Assembly: GCF_030123065.1 (NCBI RefSeq)
Contig: NZ_CP126093.1
Location: forward strand, 3,662,001 to 3,726,000
Reading direction: 5' to 3'
From: Neobacillus sp. DY30
GTDB taxonomy: Bacteria > Bacillota > Bacilli > Bacillales > Cytobacillaceae
DNA: 64,000 nt
Shown here: piece after piece, positions 38,142 to 47,309 of the stretch
Numbering within the stretch: the stretch's first letter is position 1
Layout: every line of letters begins with the position of its first letter
Translations under genes and position numbers: made by a program
Notes under the pieces: generated by a model
The model's database searches: none
What the model was told of the DNA's origin: nothing
Seen by the model: only the letters and a program-made list of their open reading frames with translations

Positions 38142-41100
38142 TTACTTACTATTACGTTTTACATTTATATTAATAACGTTTGAAATACCTGCGTTCAAAC
38201 CACCTGTTACTTTTATTCTAAACTGGTAGGAAGTATTAGCCGTTAATCCAGTCACAACCGCTTGGTGTGAGTCAACGGTAACCTGCTGTTCTGTTTTTGC
38301 AGGACTCCATGTAGCTCCATTATCGATTGATTGCTCAACTTTCACATCAGTTGCATTGACAGCAGCTAGCCAGCTAAGTGCAGCCGTATGATTAGACTTT
38401 GACTGATTTTTCAATGTGATAATTGGAGTTGCAATTCCTAACATATTGAAGAAATCTGTAGCGTATTTACCGTCAACTTTTTCTTTTGGTTTAACGGTCG
38501 CATCTGGGTTTGATTTGTATAAATTCTTTACAAGGAAATTCATATCAGTTGCATTGACAATGCCGTCTTGGTTTAAATCTTCTATTTTGAACGTCACATT
38601 ATCCTGCTGACCGAATTTATCTGCTACATGCTTCACGTCAAGGACATCAATAACACCATCACCATTCACATCACCTGCAGCAGCTCTAGGCTGAAAACCT
38701 AAAACAGCAGCATACGAACCAATTTCCTCGCCCCAAGTCGTTTTAGTTCCTGGATTCACTTTTTGGATGCTCTTTAGATGTCCAGGAGCTTCGACCACAA
38801 TATCATATGGATCCTTTGATAGCGGAAGATTCTTTACACTGAAATACCCTTGCGGAAGATCAATGGTACCTGGGTATTTCACTCCATTTGAATCTTGCGC
38901 GTATACTTCTGCTCCAATTTTTGTTAAATCTTTACCCCATTGACCAGCGAATGCTTCAAGGCGCATATATGAATCTACATAGGAATGCTTAGGGATAATT
39001 TTGTAGCTGTCAATTTGGTTAAACGATGTGATTGTCGTTGGCGTATTTTCGCCAAACTTCGTGTAACTAAATGGTTTCGTATTTTCTTCACCGTCCATTG
39101 TATCCGCAAGAATGTAGAAATGATCATCTACAAGCTTGAACGTTACATCAAGGAATGCAGTGTCTCCACTAAAACCTTCGAATCCTTGTCCACTAATATG
39201 AGCTCCTACATTAACAGTGTTTTTACTCCAAGTATAAATTGGATGTTCTTTCACGACTGGTGCGTCAACTGATACGGTCAGACCGTGTTCGTCTGCATAT
39301 GATTGGAACTCTTTATTTACTTTTACATCTAAAAATTCAAAGTTCTTATAGAATCCAACGTCGTACGTTCCTGACATCAGCTTTTCAACATTGTTCAAGC
39401 TTAACGTCATCGTTAATGTATCGTTTTTATACACTTTTTCTTTGTCATAAGTTGGCACAACATAAGGCGTACCTTCTTTCACAAAGGCATAAGGATAAAA
39501 ATCATTTAATAAATGGCCGTTTGTTGCCTTATCCATAGGGAATAAGATCATGGTTGCTGGTCCATTTTCTATATCCGATTTTTCAATTCCAAATTTCACG
39601 TCCCCGTTCTCTTCTACTGGGAAATCTCCATCCGGGAAAAACTTCTGATTGTAATAATACCAAAGAGTATTATCAGATTGTGACCCAAATTGAGCCGTTC
39701 CTTCATCAGACAAATTCGCATGAATCCAGAAAGCATTGTACGCATTGCCATTCATCGTCTCTTGTGTAAAGTCTGAATCCTTTAGCTCATATACTTTACC
39801 TGGTTGTTTGTCCTTGAATGTCAGTTTAGGCAATGTATTGTCAATTACAATCATATGATCTTTCTCGTAAGTTTTGCCATCTGCCTCTACTGCTCTAAAC
39901 TTCAATGTATATTGACCTTCTGGTAATGTTGCCATTGTATTCTTATCCGTCTTCTCTTCCTTTGGATCGCCAATAAACGGATAGTAAGAAGGTGTGAAAT
40001 TTAAAAATAAATCTTTGTCTATAGGTGCTGTTGAAGCATCTACCGGCATGAAACTATTGCTTCCGAGTGGACGGCCGTCTTTGTCATAAATATACGCACG
40101 AACTGACTTAACTGGGCTATTTAATTTAAACTTTATATATCTAAAAGGGCCTGCCATAAATGGATGTCCAGGAGTCCAATTCATCGTGCTGATGGCTGGC
40201 ATATCTACTTCAATAGACTCTATCCCCTTATCCACGACGCGAACAGCAAATGGTACACGATAGCTTTCTTGTGGATTTGCACGATTGACAATTTTCACAT
40301 AGCCTTCGTATCTACCCTTTTCTGCCGTTCCTGGCACACGAATCGTCGCAGTCAAATCAGCAGACGCTCCAGCCGCAACAGAAATCGACTGTGCAGATGT
40401 TGTCATTTCCAGCTTATTGGCTACTGCATCAAGAACACCATTTTTCGGGTTCGAATATACGTAACTGATATCGAAATCTTTTTGCTGAGTTCCTTTATTT
40501 TTAATAACGATTTGTCGACTGTCTTCATTTGTCGCATCTTCTTTTCTGTAGATCGTGCCATAAGCAATCGATCCTGCTTCTTCGTTAATTGTGACAAGTG
40601 AACCATTATTTTCACGGTTTTCTGTTTGGTCTATGACTTTAATCGATACATCAGCTTTAACTGATTCTTTTACATCAACTAATCCTGCTCCTACTTCGTA
40701 TACAGAATAATCGCTAGATAACTTATCTGCGGTATTCATTAACGCCGCTTTTACGTCAAACGGTGTGTATTCTGGATGTGCTTGTAAAATAAGAGCTGCA
40801 ATACCCGCTACATGAGGCGATGCCATTGACGTACCAGAAATACGAGCATAGGCTGTCGAATAATCGATTCCGTCTTCTGGACTATGAATGTATTCCGGAT
40901 AAGTGGAATAGACAGATACACCTGGTCCTACTACATCTGGTTTAATGTCATAGTTGTTCGAAACAGGTCCTCTTGAGCTGAAACTAGCAAGGTGATTCCC
41001 TTCGGTCACAACGGAAGCGACACTACCAAACGTTATTTGGGAATCTGCTGCTGCTTTTAATCGTTCTCCATCCGCTTTTGTTAAACGGAACGCTGGAATA

Positions 41101-42803
41101 AAGTTTGTATTTTGTGCTAAATAATTATCAATTTGTCCATCGATATTGTTATAAATAATTACAGCTGCAGCTCCCGCCTTTTTAGCGTTTGCAACTTTCT
41201 CCGTAAATGCGTACGTACCACGCTCAATTAATGCTACTTTTCCAGTTAAATCGATCGGTTGACCATTCGCATCTTGATAATCGCTCTCTCCACCTAAGCC
41301 AACAAAGACGATCGGATACGATTTGTTTGTTAACGTTTCTAAGTTATCCTTAAAATCTTTTCCTAAAAGCATCATATTGTCGAACGTTTCACTGCCAACA
41401 GTTGCCGATACTGTAGGAATCGCCATTGGAAAGTCGCTTGCTCCAACGGTAATACCTAGTGCTGCCGTCCCTGGTGAACCAAGCGTTTTCTCACCTGGAC
41501 CTGCGTTTCCAGCAGAAATGACACAGGTCACACCAGCAAGTGTAGCATTATTAATCGCAACGGATTCTGCTATTAACGGATCGTTCAGTGCAACACCTAA
41601 TGAAAGGTTAATAACGTCCATACCATCCTGTACCGCTTTATCAATACCACCAATAATGCTGCTTGAATATCCCTGTCCATATGGACCTAACACACGGTAG
41701 CCATATAAATCAACATCTGGTGCTACACCTAAAGCTGGATTGTCAACCGTATTTTCACCTTGCGCTGCAATCGTACCTGATACGTGAGTACCATGAGAAG
41801 TATAATACGCGTGATCACCATAATTTGGTTCTCCTGAATTCACCCAATCTTCATATGTCGTTTCCATTGGATCAGCATCGTTATCGACAAAATCCCAACC
41901 CTTTACCGTCGTTTGATTGATTGTCGTTGGATCTTCTCCCTCAGTTTTACGATATCCTTTGTATACATTCTTTAAATCTGGATGATTATAATCAATACCC
42001 GTATCAAGGACACCGACTTTAATTCCATCACCAGTTACACCGTCATTATGCAAATCTTCAATACCAGGAAGAGGTATTGAATTCTCTTTCAACGTATTTG
42101 TAGAAGTGCTTTGCACAGACACACTTGGTTGATTGATTGACGCTGACTTTGATTTCAATTGCCCATTACCAGCTGTTAAACTATTAGTATTTGAACCTTC
42201 TGGACCAATTGGATCAATTTTTACTACTTTATCTTCAAAAATTCGACTTACTAAGCCTGACTCTAGTAATTTTTCTACATCGGTTCCTAGGAGTGTCATC
42301 GCTACCCCGTTAAACGCGTGTTTGTATTCATTCGTAATTTTAATAGTTGATAGATTAGTAGAATTAAACGGAGTTACAGCACTAACTCCTTCTTTTTGTT
42401 TAGCTAATGTTTGAACATAATCTTTAAACTTTTTATGACTTTCCTTTACCTTTTTAGTAGCGTCTGATAACGAAATCTCATTTCCGAATATTTGCTCCTG
42501 AATGACTGAGACTTCTGCTGGAGCTTGTTTAAATTCCACAATAACGCGTACAAGCTCAGAGCTGGTGACGTTAATTTTTGGAGAAATGGTTATTTCATTC
42601 TCAGTATAAATTTTGTTCATAGCCTCGATCTGCGCTTGGGTTAAACTTAATGACCCTGTTTGAGATGAACTACTTTGAAGCGTACCTTGGATGATACTTT
42701 GGCTTGGGCTTTCAGCCAAAACATTATAAGGTACGACAGAAGACATCAATAAAAGCCCCATTGTTGTCTTAGTAAGGATTTTTTTAAACCTATTTTCACC
42801 CAA
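38142..42803 (-). CDS. Secreted subtilisin-like protease (S8), Vpr-like, with cohesin/dockerin-like and Fn3 modules
   Basis: 1553 aa, TTG start at 42803 behind GGGAGGGG. Signal peptide to about 30 (PYNVLA-ES), I9 propeptide (about 84-195), S8 domain with D267 (VLDTGIDYNHPD), H337 (SHGTHVSG), N433 and S659 (SGTSMASPHVAG), PA insert (about 480-600). Then follow Fn3-like domains, a cohesin-like beta-sandwich (YKNDTLTMTLSLNNVEKL...) and a two-motif dockerin-like region (GDVNGDGVIDVLDV and EDLNQDGIVNATDM). A C-terminal Fn3 domain ends ...NVKRNSK. The catalytic region is very similar to that of the 2658-aa protease, of which it looks like a shorter sister. It should act outside the cell on proteins. 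No covalent anchor was seen. Confidence 0.88.
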   Translation of the reverse strand: MGENRFKKILTKTTMGLLLMSSVVPYNVLAESPSQSIIQGTLQSSSSQTGSLSLTQAQIEAMNKIYTENEITISPKINVTSSELVRVIVEFKQAPAEVSVIQEQIFGNEISLSDATKKVKESHKKFKDYVQTLAKQKEGVSAVTPFNSTNLSTIKITNEYKHAFNGVAMTLLGTDVEKLLESGLVSRIFEDKVVKIDPIGPEGSNTNSLTAGNGQLKSKSASINQPSVSVQSTSTNTLKENSIPLPGIEDLHNDGVTGDGIKVGVLDTGIDYNHPDLKNVYKGYRKTEGEDPTTINQTTVKGWDFVDNDADPMETTYEDWVNSGEPNYGDHAYYTSHGTHVSGTIAAQGENTVDNPALGVAPDVDLYGYRVLGPYGQGYSSSIIGGIDKAVQDGMDVINLSLGVALNDPLIAESVAINNATLAGVTCVISAGNAGPGEKTLGSPGTAALGITVGASDFPMAIPTVSATVGSETFDNMMLLGKDFKDNLETLTNKSYPIVFVGLGGESDYQDANGQPIDLTGKVALIERGTYAFTEKVANAKKAGAAAVIIYNNIDGQIDNYLAQNTNFIPAFRLTKADGERLKAAADSQITFGSVASVVTEGNHLASFSSRGPVSNNYDIKPDVVGPGVSVYSTYPEYIHSPEDGIDYSTAYARISGTSMASPHVAGIAALILQAHPEYTPFDVKAALMNTADKLSSDYSVYEVGAGLVDVKESVKADVSIKVIDQTENRENNGSLVTINEEAGSIAYGTIYRKEDATNEDSRQIVIKNKGTQQKDFDISYVYSNPKNGVLDAVANKLEMTTSAQSISVAAGASADLTATIRVPGTAEKGRYEGYVKIVNRANPQESYRVPFAVRVVDKGIESIEVDMPAISTMNWTPGHPFMAGPFRYIKFKLNSPVKSVRAYIYDKDGRPLGSNSFMPVDASTAPIDKDLFLNFTPSYYPFIGDPKEEKTDKNTMATLPEGQYTLKFRAVEADGKTYEKDHMIVIDNTLPKLTFKDKQPGKVYELKDSDFTQETMNGNAYNAFWIHANLSDEGTAQFGSQSDNTLWYYYNQKFFPDGDFPVEENGDVKFGIEKSDIENGPATMILFPMDKATNGHLLNDFYPYAFVKEGTPYVVPTYDKEKVYKNDTLTMTLSLNNVEKLMSGTYDVGFYKNFEFLDVKVNKEFQSYADEHGLTVSVDAPVVKEHPIYTWSKNTVNVGAHISGQGFEGFSGDTAFLDVTFKLVDDHFYILADTMDGEENTKPFSYTKFGENTPTTITSFNQIDSYKIIPKHSYVDSYMRLEAFAGQWGKDLTKIGAEVYAQDSNGVKYPGTIDLPQGYFSVKNLPLSKDPYDIVVEAPGHLKSIQKVNPGTKTTWGEEIGSYAAVLGFQPRAAAGDVNGDGVIDVLDVKHVADKFGQQDNVTFKIEDLNQDGIVNATDMNFLVKNLYKSNPDATVKPKEKVDGKYATDFFNMLGIATPIITLKNQSKSNHTAALSWLAAVNATDVKVEQSIDNGATWSPAKTEQQVTVDSHQAVVTGLTANTSYQFRIKVTGGLNAGISNVININVKRNSK

Positions 42804-42896
42804 AACGATTCCCCTCCCAAATGTAAATTGTTTTTTTTTATAAAATTTTTCGACAATTTACTATTTTTATTTTACTTTAGGTACTTTTTCTAGTAA

Positions 42897-43012
42897 ATTG
42901 GGGGAATTTGATACAAAACGAATAAAAAATGAGGCGCATTATCGCTTAAATATGTATAAATTTTAAACTTTTTATTGTTATGGCTTATGTTTTATGCAAA
43001 AAGAACTTGGGG
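42897..43012. promoter_or_regulatory. GGGGG motifs in the leader of the 1553-aa protease gene
   Basis: AAATTGGGGGAATTTG with its G run at 42900-42904 lies 97 bp before the TTG start. A weaker ACTTGGGGAAA (G4, 43009-43012) lies 206 bp before it. The spacing is shorter than at the other three genes. The remaining gap to 43251 holds the conserved element of the SDR gene. Confidence 0.5.
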
Positions 43013-43153
43013 AAATCCAGATAATTTAATTGGAAACAATATAAGAACCTATAGCTTGTTTTGTAATATTATTAATTAACCATTCTCCAAGACTATCTTA
43101 AGGGGGATTTGTTCTTGAAGCCTTTTTTAATATTAGTAATACTTACTTACACA

Positions 43154-43193
43154 TTAAAATCATTAATTTTATTTAATTATCATTTATGAGTAT
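43154..43193 (+). promoter_or_regulatory. Conserved AT-rich upstream element, copy before the second SDR gene
   Basis: TTAAAATCATTAATTTTATT followed by TAATTATCATTTATGAGTAT matches the element before the CoA ligase gene (9083-9132) in about 38 of 40 positions, and lies 59-98 bp before the ATG at 43252. This ties the gene to the catabolic cluster at 1-9 kb despite the distance. Confidence 0.65.
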
Positions 43194-43251
43194 GATAAAT
43201 AATATTAAGATTTAAAATCTTCGAATATTTTCAATACGGGAGGAAAGCAGC

Positions 43252-44037
43252 ATGTCATTGAACCAATTTTTTGATTTAACAGGAAAAACAGCAATCGTTT
43301 CTGGAGGCGGCAGCGGGTTAGGCCGTCAAATGGCAATTGCACTTGCAAAAGCTGGTGCTAACGTTGTAGTAGGTTCACGTCGTTTAGAAGTTTGCGAGAA
43401 CGTTGTAAAAGAAATTGAAACGTTAGGAGGACAAGCATTTGCCCTATCATTAGATGTAACAGATCCTGAATCTGTTGGACAAGCTATAAAGAAGGTAATT
43501 TCTCAATTTGGCAAGATCGAAATTTTAGTCAACGCTAGCGGAGTAGCTTATGAAATCCCAGCGACGGAGATGCCTATTAAAGAATGGCAAGTTATGATTG
43601 ATACAAATTTGACAGGTACATTCTTAATGTGTCAGGCTGTTGGAAGACATATGATTGAAAACAAATACGGAAAAATCATTAACATTTCTTCAACAGTTGC
43701 AACTAGGGGTACCGACCCAGAAGTAGTAGACTCCGTAGGATATGCAGCAAGTAAAGGTGCCGTTAACACGTTAACGAAGGATCTTGCAGTTAAGTGGGCT
43801 CGTCATGGACTAACTGTGAATGCTATCGCACCTGGAATTATGACAACTGGAATGAATGATCCACAAGTAGAAGGTACACTTGCAAATAAATTGGGCGGGG
43901 AAGGTTCTAAGACTCCTTCAAGGAGATTAGGCGGGGATAATGATATAGCTGGAGCTGTTATTTACTTTGCTTCGGCATCTTCTGATTATTGTAATGGAAA
44001 TATATTGGGGATTGATGGCGGACTTGGGGCTAAGTAA
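43252..44037 (+). CDS. SDR-family dehydrogenase (gluconate 5-dehydrogenase-like)
   Basis: 261 aa, ATG behind GGGAGGAAAG. All classical SDR elements are present: GGGSGLG at 18-24, NASG at 94-97, the serine pair S146/S147, YAASK with Y164 and K168, and the PG motif (IAPGIMTTGMN). It should oxidise or reduce an alcohol/ketone with NAD(P)(H), substrate unknown; the general look is that of gluconate 5-dehydrogenase and 3-oxoacyl reductases. It stands alone between the protease island and the PTS locus. Its promoter element is nearly identical to that of the CoA ligase at 9011, so it probably acts in that pathway and may supply the activity that the SDR at 1855, lacking YxxxK, cannot. Confidence 0.88.
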   Translation: MSLNQFFDLTGKTAIVSGGGSGLGRQMAIALAKAGANVVVGSRRLEVCENVVKEIETLGGQAFALSLDVTDPESVGQAIKKVISQFGKIEILVNASGVAYEIPATEMPIKEWQVMIDTNLTGTFLMCQAVGRHMIENKYGKIINISSTVATRGTDPEVVDSVGYAASKGAVNTLTKDLAVKWARHGLTVNAIAPGIMTTGMNDPQVEGTLANKLGGEGSKTPSRRLGGDNDIAGAVIYFASASSDYCNGNILGIDGGLGAK

Positions 44038-44169
44038 ATTTATACCCAACATTTGTTTGCGATTTGATAGAAATCTTAATTTTTCTTGATTTGAAAGTTA
44101 CGCGTGTTAATTTAGCAAGTGAGTTAATCTTATAATTCCTGCCAAAATTAGAACATAAATTAGCAAATA

Positions 44170-44198
44170 AAAACAGAGGCTTTCTAATCCTCTGTTTA
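44170..44198 (+). terminator. Terminator of the second SDR gene
   Basis: AAACAGAGG-CTTTCTAAT-CCTCTGTTT, a 9-bp stem with T-rich tail about 130 bp after the stop. Confidence 0.75.
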
Positions 44199-44515
44199 TT
44201 AATATTGATTTTTATAATCTCTATGGATTATTACATTTGAATTGATGGATTATTTAAAGAAAAGGCTCTCCCGGTAAACCAGTAATCCCTTTTTTGTTTT
44301 TTTACCGATATAGGGTGTCTTCAGGGTAGAGCCTATAGTATAAAAACTGTATATAGTATTGAAAGAGAGACTGCGCTTTCTTGTTGCGTTCATGCTGTTT
44401 ATCAAAACTCTTACTTTCTCATTCATTAACACTAATAACTACAACAATCTCAATAGGCCCCTTTATGCTCAGTGGTTGCACTTTAATTGTCCATAAGTCT
44501 TCTAGAATTTGAAAT
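44199..44515. other. Intergenic stretch, possibly a mobile-element scrap
   Basis: A minus-strand frame at 44250-44432 reads a basic peptide (STLKTPYIGKKTKKGLL) without a ribosome site. The sequence has the appearance of an insertion-sequence remnant, but no terminal repeats or transposase motif could be confirmed. No gene is called. Confidence 0.3.
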
Positions 44516-45856
44516 TCACATATCTGATAATGGGTTTGCTATTTTAAAAAACCTTGGTAAATATTCTTTGTGAGCCTCTAGCATTTCGTCTACTATAGCT
44601 AAAGCCACTTTATCATTAGCAACAAGCGGATTGATCGTCAATGCAACGATTGCTTTTTCACGACTTCCTTCTACCGCAGCCTCAATTGCCATCTGTTCAA
44701 AAGATTTAATCGTTTGTATCAATCCTCGAACTGGAACTGGCAATTCTCCCATCGTTAATGGAACTGGACCATCCTTTGTAATCACACAGCTAACTTCAAC
44801 AGCACCGTTATATGGCAGGCCTGATATAGCCCCTTTATTCATTGTATTTAATGGTTGAATATCCCGCGTATCATTGTAAATAGATGAGATCAAACGACAA
44901 GCCGCATCAGAGTAGTATGCTCCTCCTCGTTTTTCTAGTTCAGGTGGTTTTACATCCAGCGTTTGATCTTTATATTTTTCAAATAGTGATGCTTCAATCC
45001 GTTGAACGACCTCTGCTCTTGTTTCATTAGACTCAAATTCTTTCATTTCCCTTGCCAGCATCTCAGATGTTTTGTAGTAGTAGTGATGGTACGAGCATGG
45101 AATGACATTGATACCTTTTAGGAATTCAGGTGCCCATTCCTCCGCGTCAATATTTTTTACAAAACTTGCATTTGCAGGATCCATTATCATTTCAAGAACT
45201 TTATCTTTTACACTTACTCCATCTAGATAAACATCTAATCCAAAAACCATATGATTAAGACCTGCAAAATCAATACGAATACGAGAGTGATCCACGTTTA
45301 ATAGTTGTGCAATACCCATTTCCATTCCAATCGGTATATTACAAAGGCCAATAAATCTCTTATTATTTGAGTATCTTAATGCTGCCTCTGTCACCATACC
45401 TGCAGGGTTTGTAAAGTTAATTACCCATGCATTTGGACAAAGCTCTTCAACTTCCTTACAAATATCCAATATAACAGGAATCGTACGGAGCGCTTTAAAC
45501 AAACCACCTGCACCATTGGTTTCTTGACCAATTACACCATGTTTTAATGGAATTTTTTCATCAAGTGTACGTGCAGCCAATTGCCCAACACGAAGTTGTG
45601 TAGTAACGAAATCGGCATCTACCAAAGCTTCACGACGATCATACGAAAGATGAATCTCTATTGGAACACCAGCTTTTTTTACCATACGCTTTGCTAGCGC
45701 TCCAACAGTTTCTAATTTTTCGCGACCTGCTTCGATATCAACAAGCCAAAGTTCTGTAACTGGTATTTTTTCATAACGCTTAATAATGCCTTCAACTAGT
45801 TCCGGCGTATAACTAGAGCCTCCACCAATTGTCACAACTTTAAATTTCTTTGACAT
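44516..45856 (-). CDS. licH: 6-phospho-beta-glucosidase, glycoside hydrolase family 4
   Basis: 446 aa. It begins with the GH4 nucleotide-binding fold (VTIGGGSSYTPELVEGI), then RVGQLAARTLDEKIPLKHG, IGQETNGAGG, the metal-binding cysteine motif FIGLCNIPIGM and GLNHM. GH4 enzymes use NAD+ and Mn2+ to cleave 6-phosphorylated disaccharides by an oxidation-elimination route in the cytoplasm. The start codon overlaps the stop of the EIIA gene (TAATG), so it is the last gene of the PTS operon and receives the phosphorylated sugar from it. It resembles LicH/CelF; since the locus also holds amino-sugar genes, the natural substrate could be a phospho-disaccharide other than cellobiose. The symbol is by family likeness. 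Confidence 0.87.
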   Translation of the reverse strand: MSKKFKVVTIGGGSSYTPELVEGIIKRYEKIPVTELWLVDIEAGREKLETVGALAKRMVKKAGVPIEIHLSYDRREALVDADFVTTQLRVGQLAARTLDEKIPLKHGVIGQETNGAGGLFKALRTIPVILDICKEVEELCPNAWVINFTNPAGMVTEAALRYSNNKRFIGLCNIPIGMEMGIAQLLNVDHSRIRIDFAGLNHMVFGLDVYLDGVSVKDKVLEMIMDPANASFVKNIDAEEWAPEFLKGINVIPCSYHHYYYKTSEMLAREMKEFESNETRAEVVQRIEASLFEKYKDQTLDVKPPELEKRGGAYYSDAACRLISSIYNDTRDIQPLNTMNKGAISGLPYNGAVEVSCVITKDGPVPLTMGELPVPVRGLIQTIKSFEQMAIEAAVEGSREKAIVALTINPLVANDKVALAIVDEMLEAHKEYLPRFFKIANPLSDM

Positions 45857-46167
45857 TACTTAAGGCCCCTTTCATACATGTCAACGAACTCTGTTGCCAA
45901 GTCTTTTACGGTCATCGCATTCATCAAGTGATCTTGGGCATGAATCATTAAAAGTGAAATTTCTGTTGGATTTCCACCTATCTCAGATTGAATGAGCGAT
46001 GTTTGAATATGATGTGCCTCATTTAAAGCATCATTTGCTTCTTTTAACTTCTCACGTGCTAAATCCATATTCCGTTCTTTTGCGGCATGAATGGCTTCCA
46101 TTGCTGCACTTCGACCATTTCCACCATGCAAAATCAATGTAAAAATTTCTGTTTCATGTTTTACCAT
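45856..46167 (-). CDS. licA: PTS lactose/cellobiose-family EIIA component
   Basis: 103 aa, ATG at 46167 behind AAGGAGG. Small helical EIIA of the Lac family. The phosphorylation site is H76 in MIHAQDHLM (motif HAQDH), with H80 also conserved. It takes phosphate from HPr and passes it to the EIIB encoded at 46317. It overlaps the downstream GH4 gene by one base. The symbol reflects the lichenan/cellobiose PTS of Bacillus; the real sugar is not known. Confidence 0.88.
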   Translation of the reverse strand: MVKHETEIFTLILHGGNGRSAAMEAIHAAKERNMDLAREKLKEANDALNEAHHIQTSLIQSEIGGNPTEISLLMIHAQDHLMNAMTVKDLATEFVDMYERGLK

Positions 46168-46316
46168 AAAACTGACCTCCTTTCTCTTTCAAGAGAAATT
46201 TTGAAACTCTGAAACCTAATGGCCGTAAATTTTCCAGGTTAATAACCCTTTGGGTATTCTTGTATTCTATAAAAATCTTCAAATTATATAGGAAGAAAGA
46301 CGTGTAGAATTGTATC

Positions 46317-46625
46317 CTACTTTTTTTCTATTAGTTTAATTGCCTGCTCGAGAATAGCTTCACCATCACACATGCCATAATTCATCATATCAATAACTTC
46401 AACTGGAATGTTTTTCTCACCACAGATGTTTTTCATTTCGTTCAAAATAAAACGTACTTGTGGTCCTAACAATAACACATCAGCATCGTCGATTTCTGAG
46501 CGGACAACTGATTCAGAAACTGCCCAAATGCGTGCTGAAATCCCTTTTGACGCAGCAACTTTTTCCATTTTTGTTACGATAAGACTTGTAGACATGCCGG
46601 CAGCACAACATAGTAAAATATTCAT
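46317..46625 (-). CDS. licB: PTS lactose/cellobiose-family EIIB component
   Basis: 102 aa, ATG behind AAGGGGA. It opens with the phosphocysteine loop MNILLCCAAGMSTSLIV (Cys at residue 7) and ends with EAILEQAIKLIEKK. It transfers phosphate from EIIA to the sugar bound by EIIC. It is separated from the EIIA gene by 149 bp without a recognisable gene, and follows the RDD protein gene closely. Confidence 0.88.
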   Translation of the reverse strand: MNILLCCAAGMSTSLIVTKMEKVAASKGISARIWAVSESVVRSEIDDADVLLLGPQVRFILNEMKNICGEKNIPVEVIDMMNYGMCDGEAILEQAIKLIEKK

Positions 46626-46639
46626 TATGATTTCCCCTT

Positions 46640-47176
46640 CTATTCTAAGCTTTTAACGTCGTTCTTATTGACTACGACTAATCGAGCTAAACGATCGTGT
46701 GCAGCTAATGAGTTTGGATTCGCAAATATGCTTATAACGGATATCAAAAATGGAAGGCCTTGAAAAAGAAACATCGATAAAAATTTAAAGAAACTTCTAA
46801 CAATCACTAATAATACATAAGCAAGCTTACCTTTTTTGTTATGGATGTGTGTTAGTTTCAATCGAAAGATGATCTTCCCAATTGTAGATCCTCTTAATAA
46901 TAAGGTTGTTAAGACATCATAACAAAACCAGATAAGAAGCGATTGGAGAAAGGCTTCATTAAAAAGAGCCATTACCTTTACAGTAGCATCCTGACTTGCT
47001 GCTTCACCCATTGTTTTTTGAATTTCAATCATCATTGTTAAGACTCCAGGAAAGTCTGCAAATCCTGTTACTCGATAAACAATTGAAAGCAGGATTGAGA
47101 TAATCACCGCATCTATAAGAAAAGCACCTATTCTTTTTAAACGTAACGGAGTAAATATTTTCTTTTTGATGTCCAT
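46640..47176 (-). CDS. RDD-family membrane protein
   Basis: 178 aa from the ATG at 47176 with AGGAG about 12 bases upstream; a further in-frame ATG at 47236 would add 20 residues and has no ribosome site. The RDD signature RLKRIGAFLIDAVIISILL is at the N-terminus, and three or four membrane segments follow (LIWFCYDVLTTLLLRGSTIGK; VIVRSFFKFLSMFLFQG). RDD proteins are of poorly known function; some are ion exchangers. Here it lies between the EIIC and EIIB genes of a PTS operon, which is unusual, and may assist the permease or cell-envelope homeostasis. Confidence 0.82.
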   Translation of the reverse strand: MDIKKKIFTPLRLKRIGAFLIDAVIISILLSIVYRVTGFADFPGVLTMMIEIQKTMGEAASQDATVKVMALFNEAFLQSLLIWFCYDVLTTLLLRGSTIGKIIFRLKLTHIHNKKGKLAYVLLVIVRSFFKFLSMFLFQGLPFLISVISIFANPNSLAAHDRLARLVVVNKNDVKSLE

Positions 47177-47309
47177 AGTAGTAGGTATTCTCCTATAAAA
47201 ATTAAGACTTCCGTTTGGATCTATCCTAATCAACAAAGGGTATGACGGGTGTCAAACTTGAAAAGATTGACACCCGAAAGAAGACACACCTTAATTAATT
47301 AGTAGAGTT

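Noticed and set aside
40164..40601. 145-residue plus-strand open frame within the 1553-aa protease gene
   Set aside because: It is antisense to a well-supported secreted protease with intact domains, has no ribosome site, and reads as low-quality shadow coding. The same holds for other long frames opposite the protease genes (for example 28132-28491).
26976..43012. CRISPR-like or IS-end reading of the repeated GGGGG motifs
   Set aside because: The repeats are only about 11 bp, occur as single pairs before protease genes, and have neither regular arrays nor flanking transposase or cas genes.
44250..44432. 60-residue minus-strand open frame, possible insertion-sequence end
   Set aside because: No transposase motif, no inverted repeat pair and no ribosome site could be shown; noted only as a gene-free stretch.
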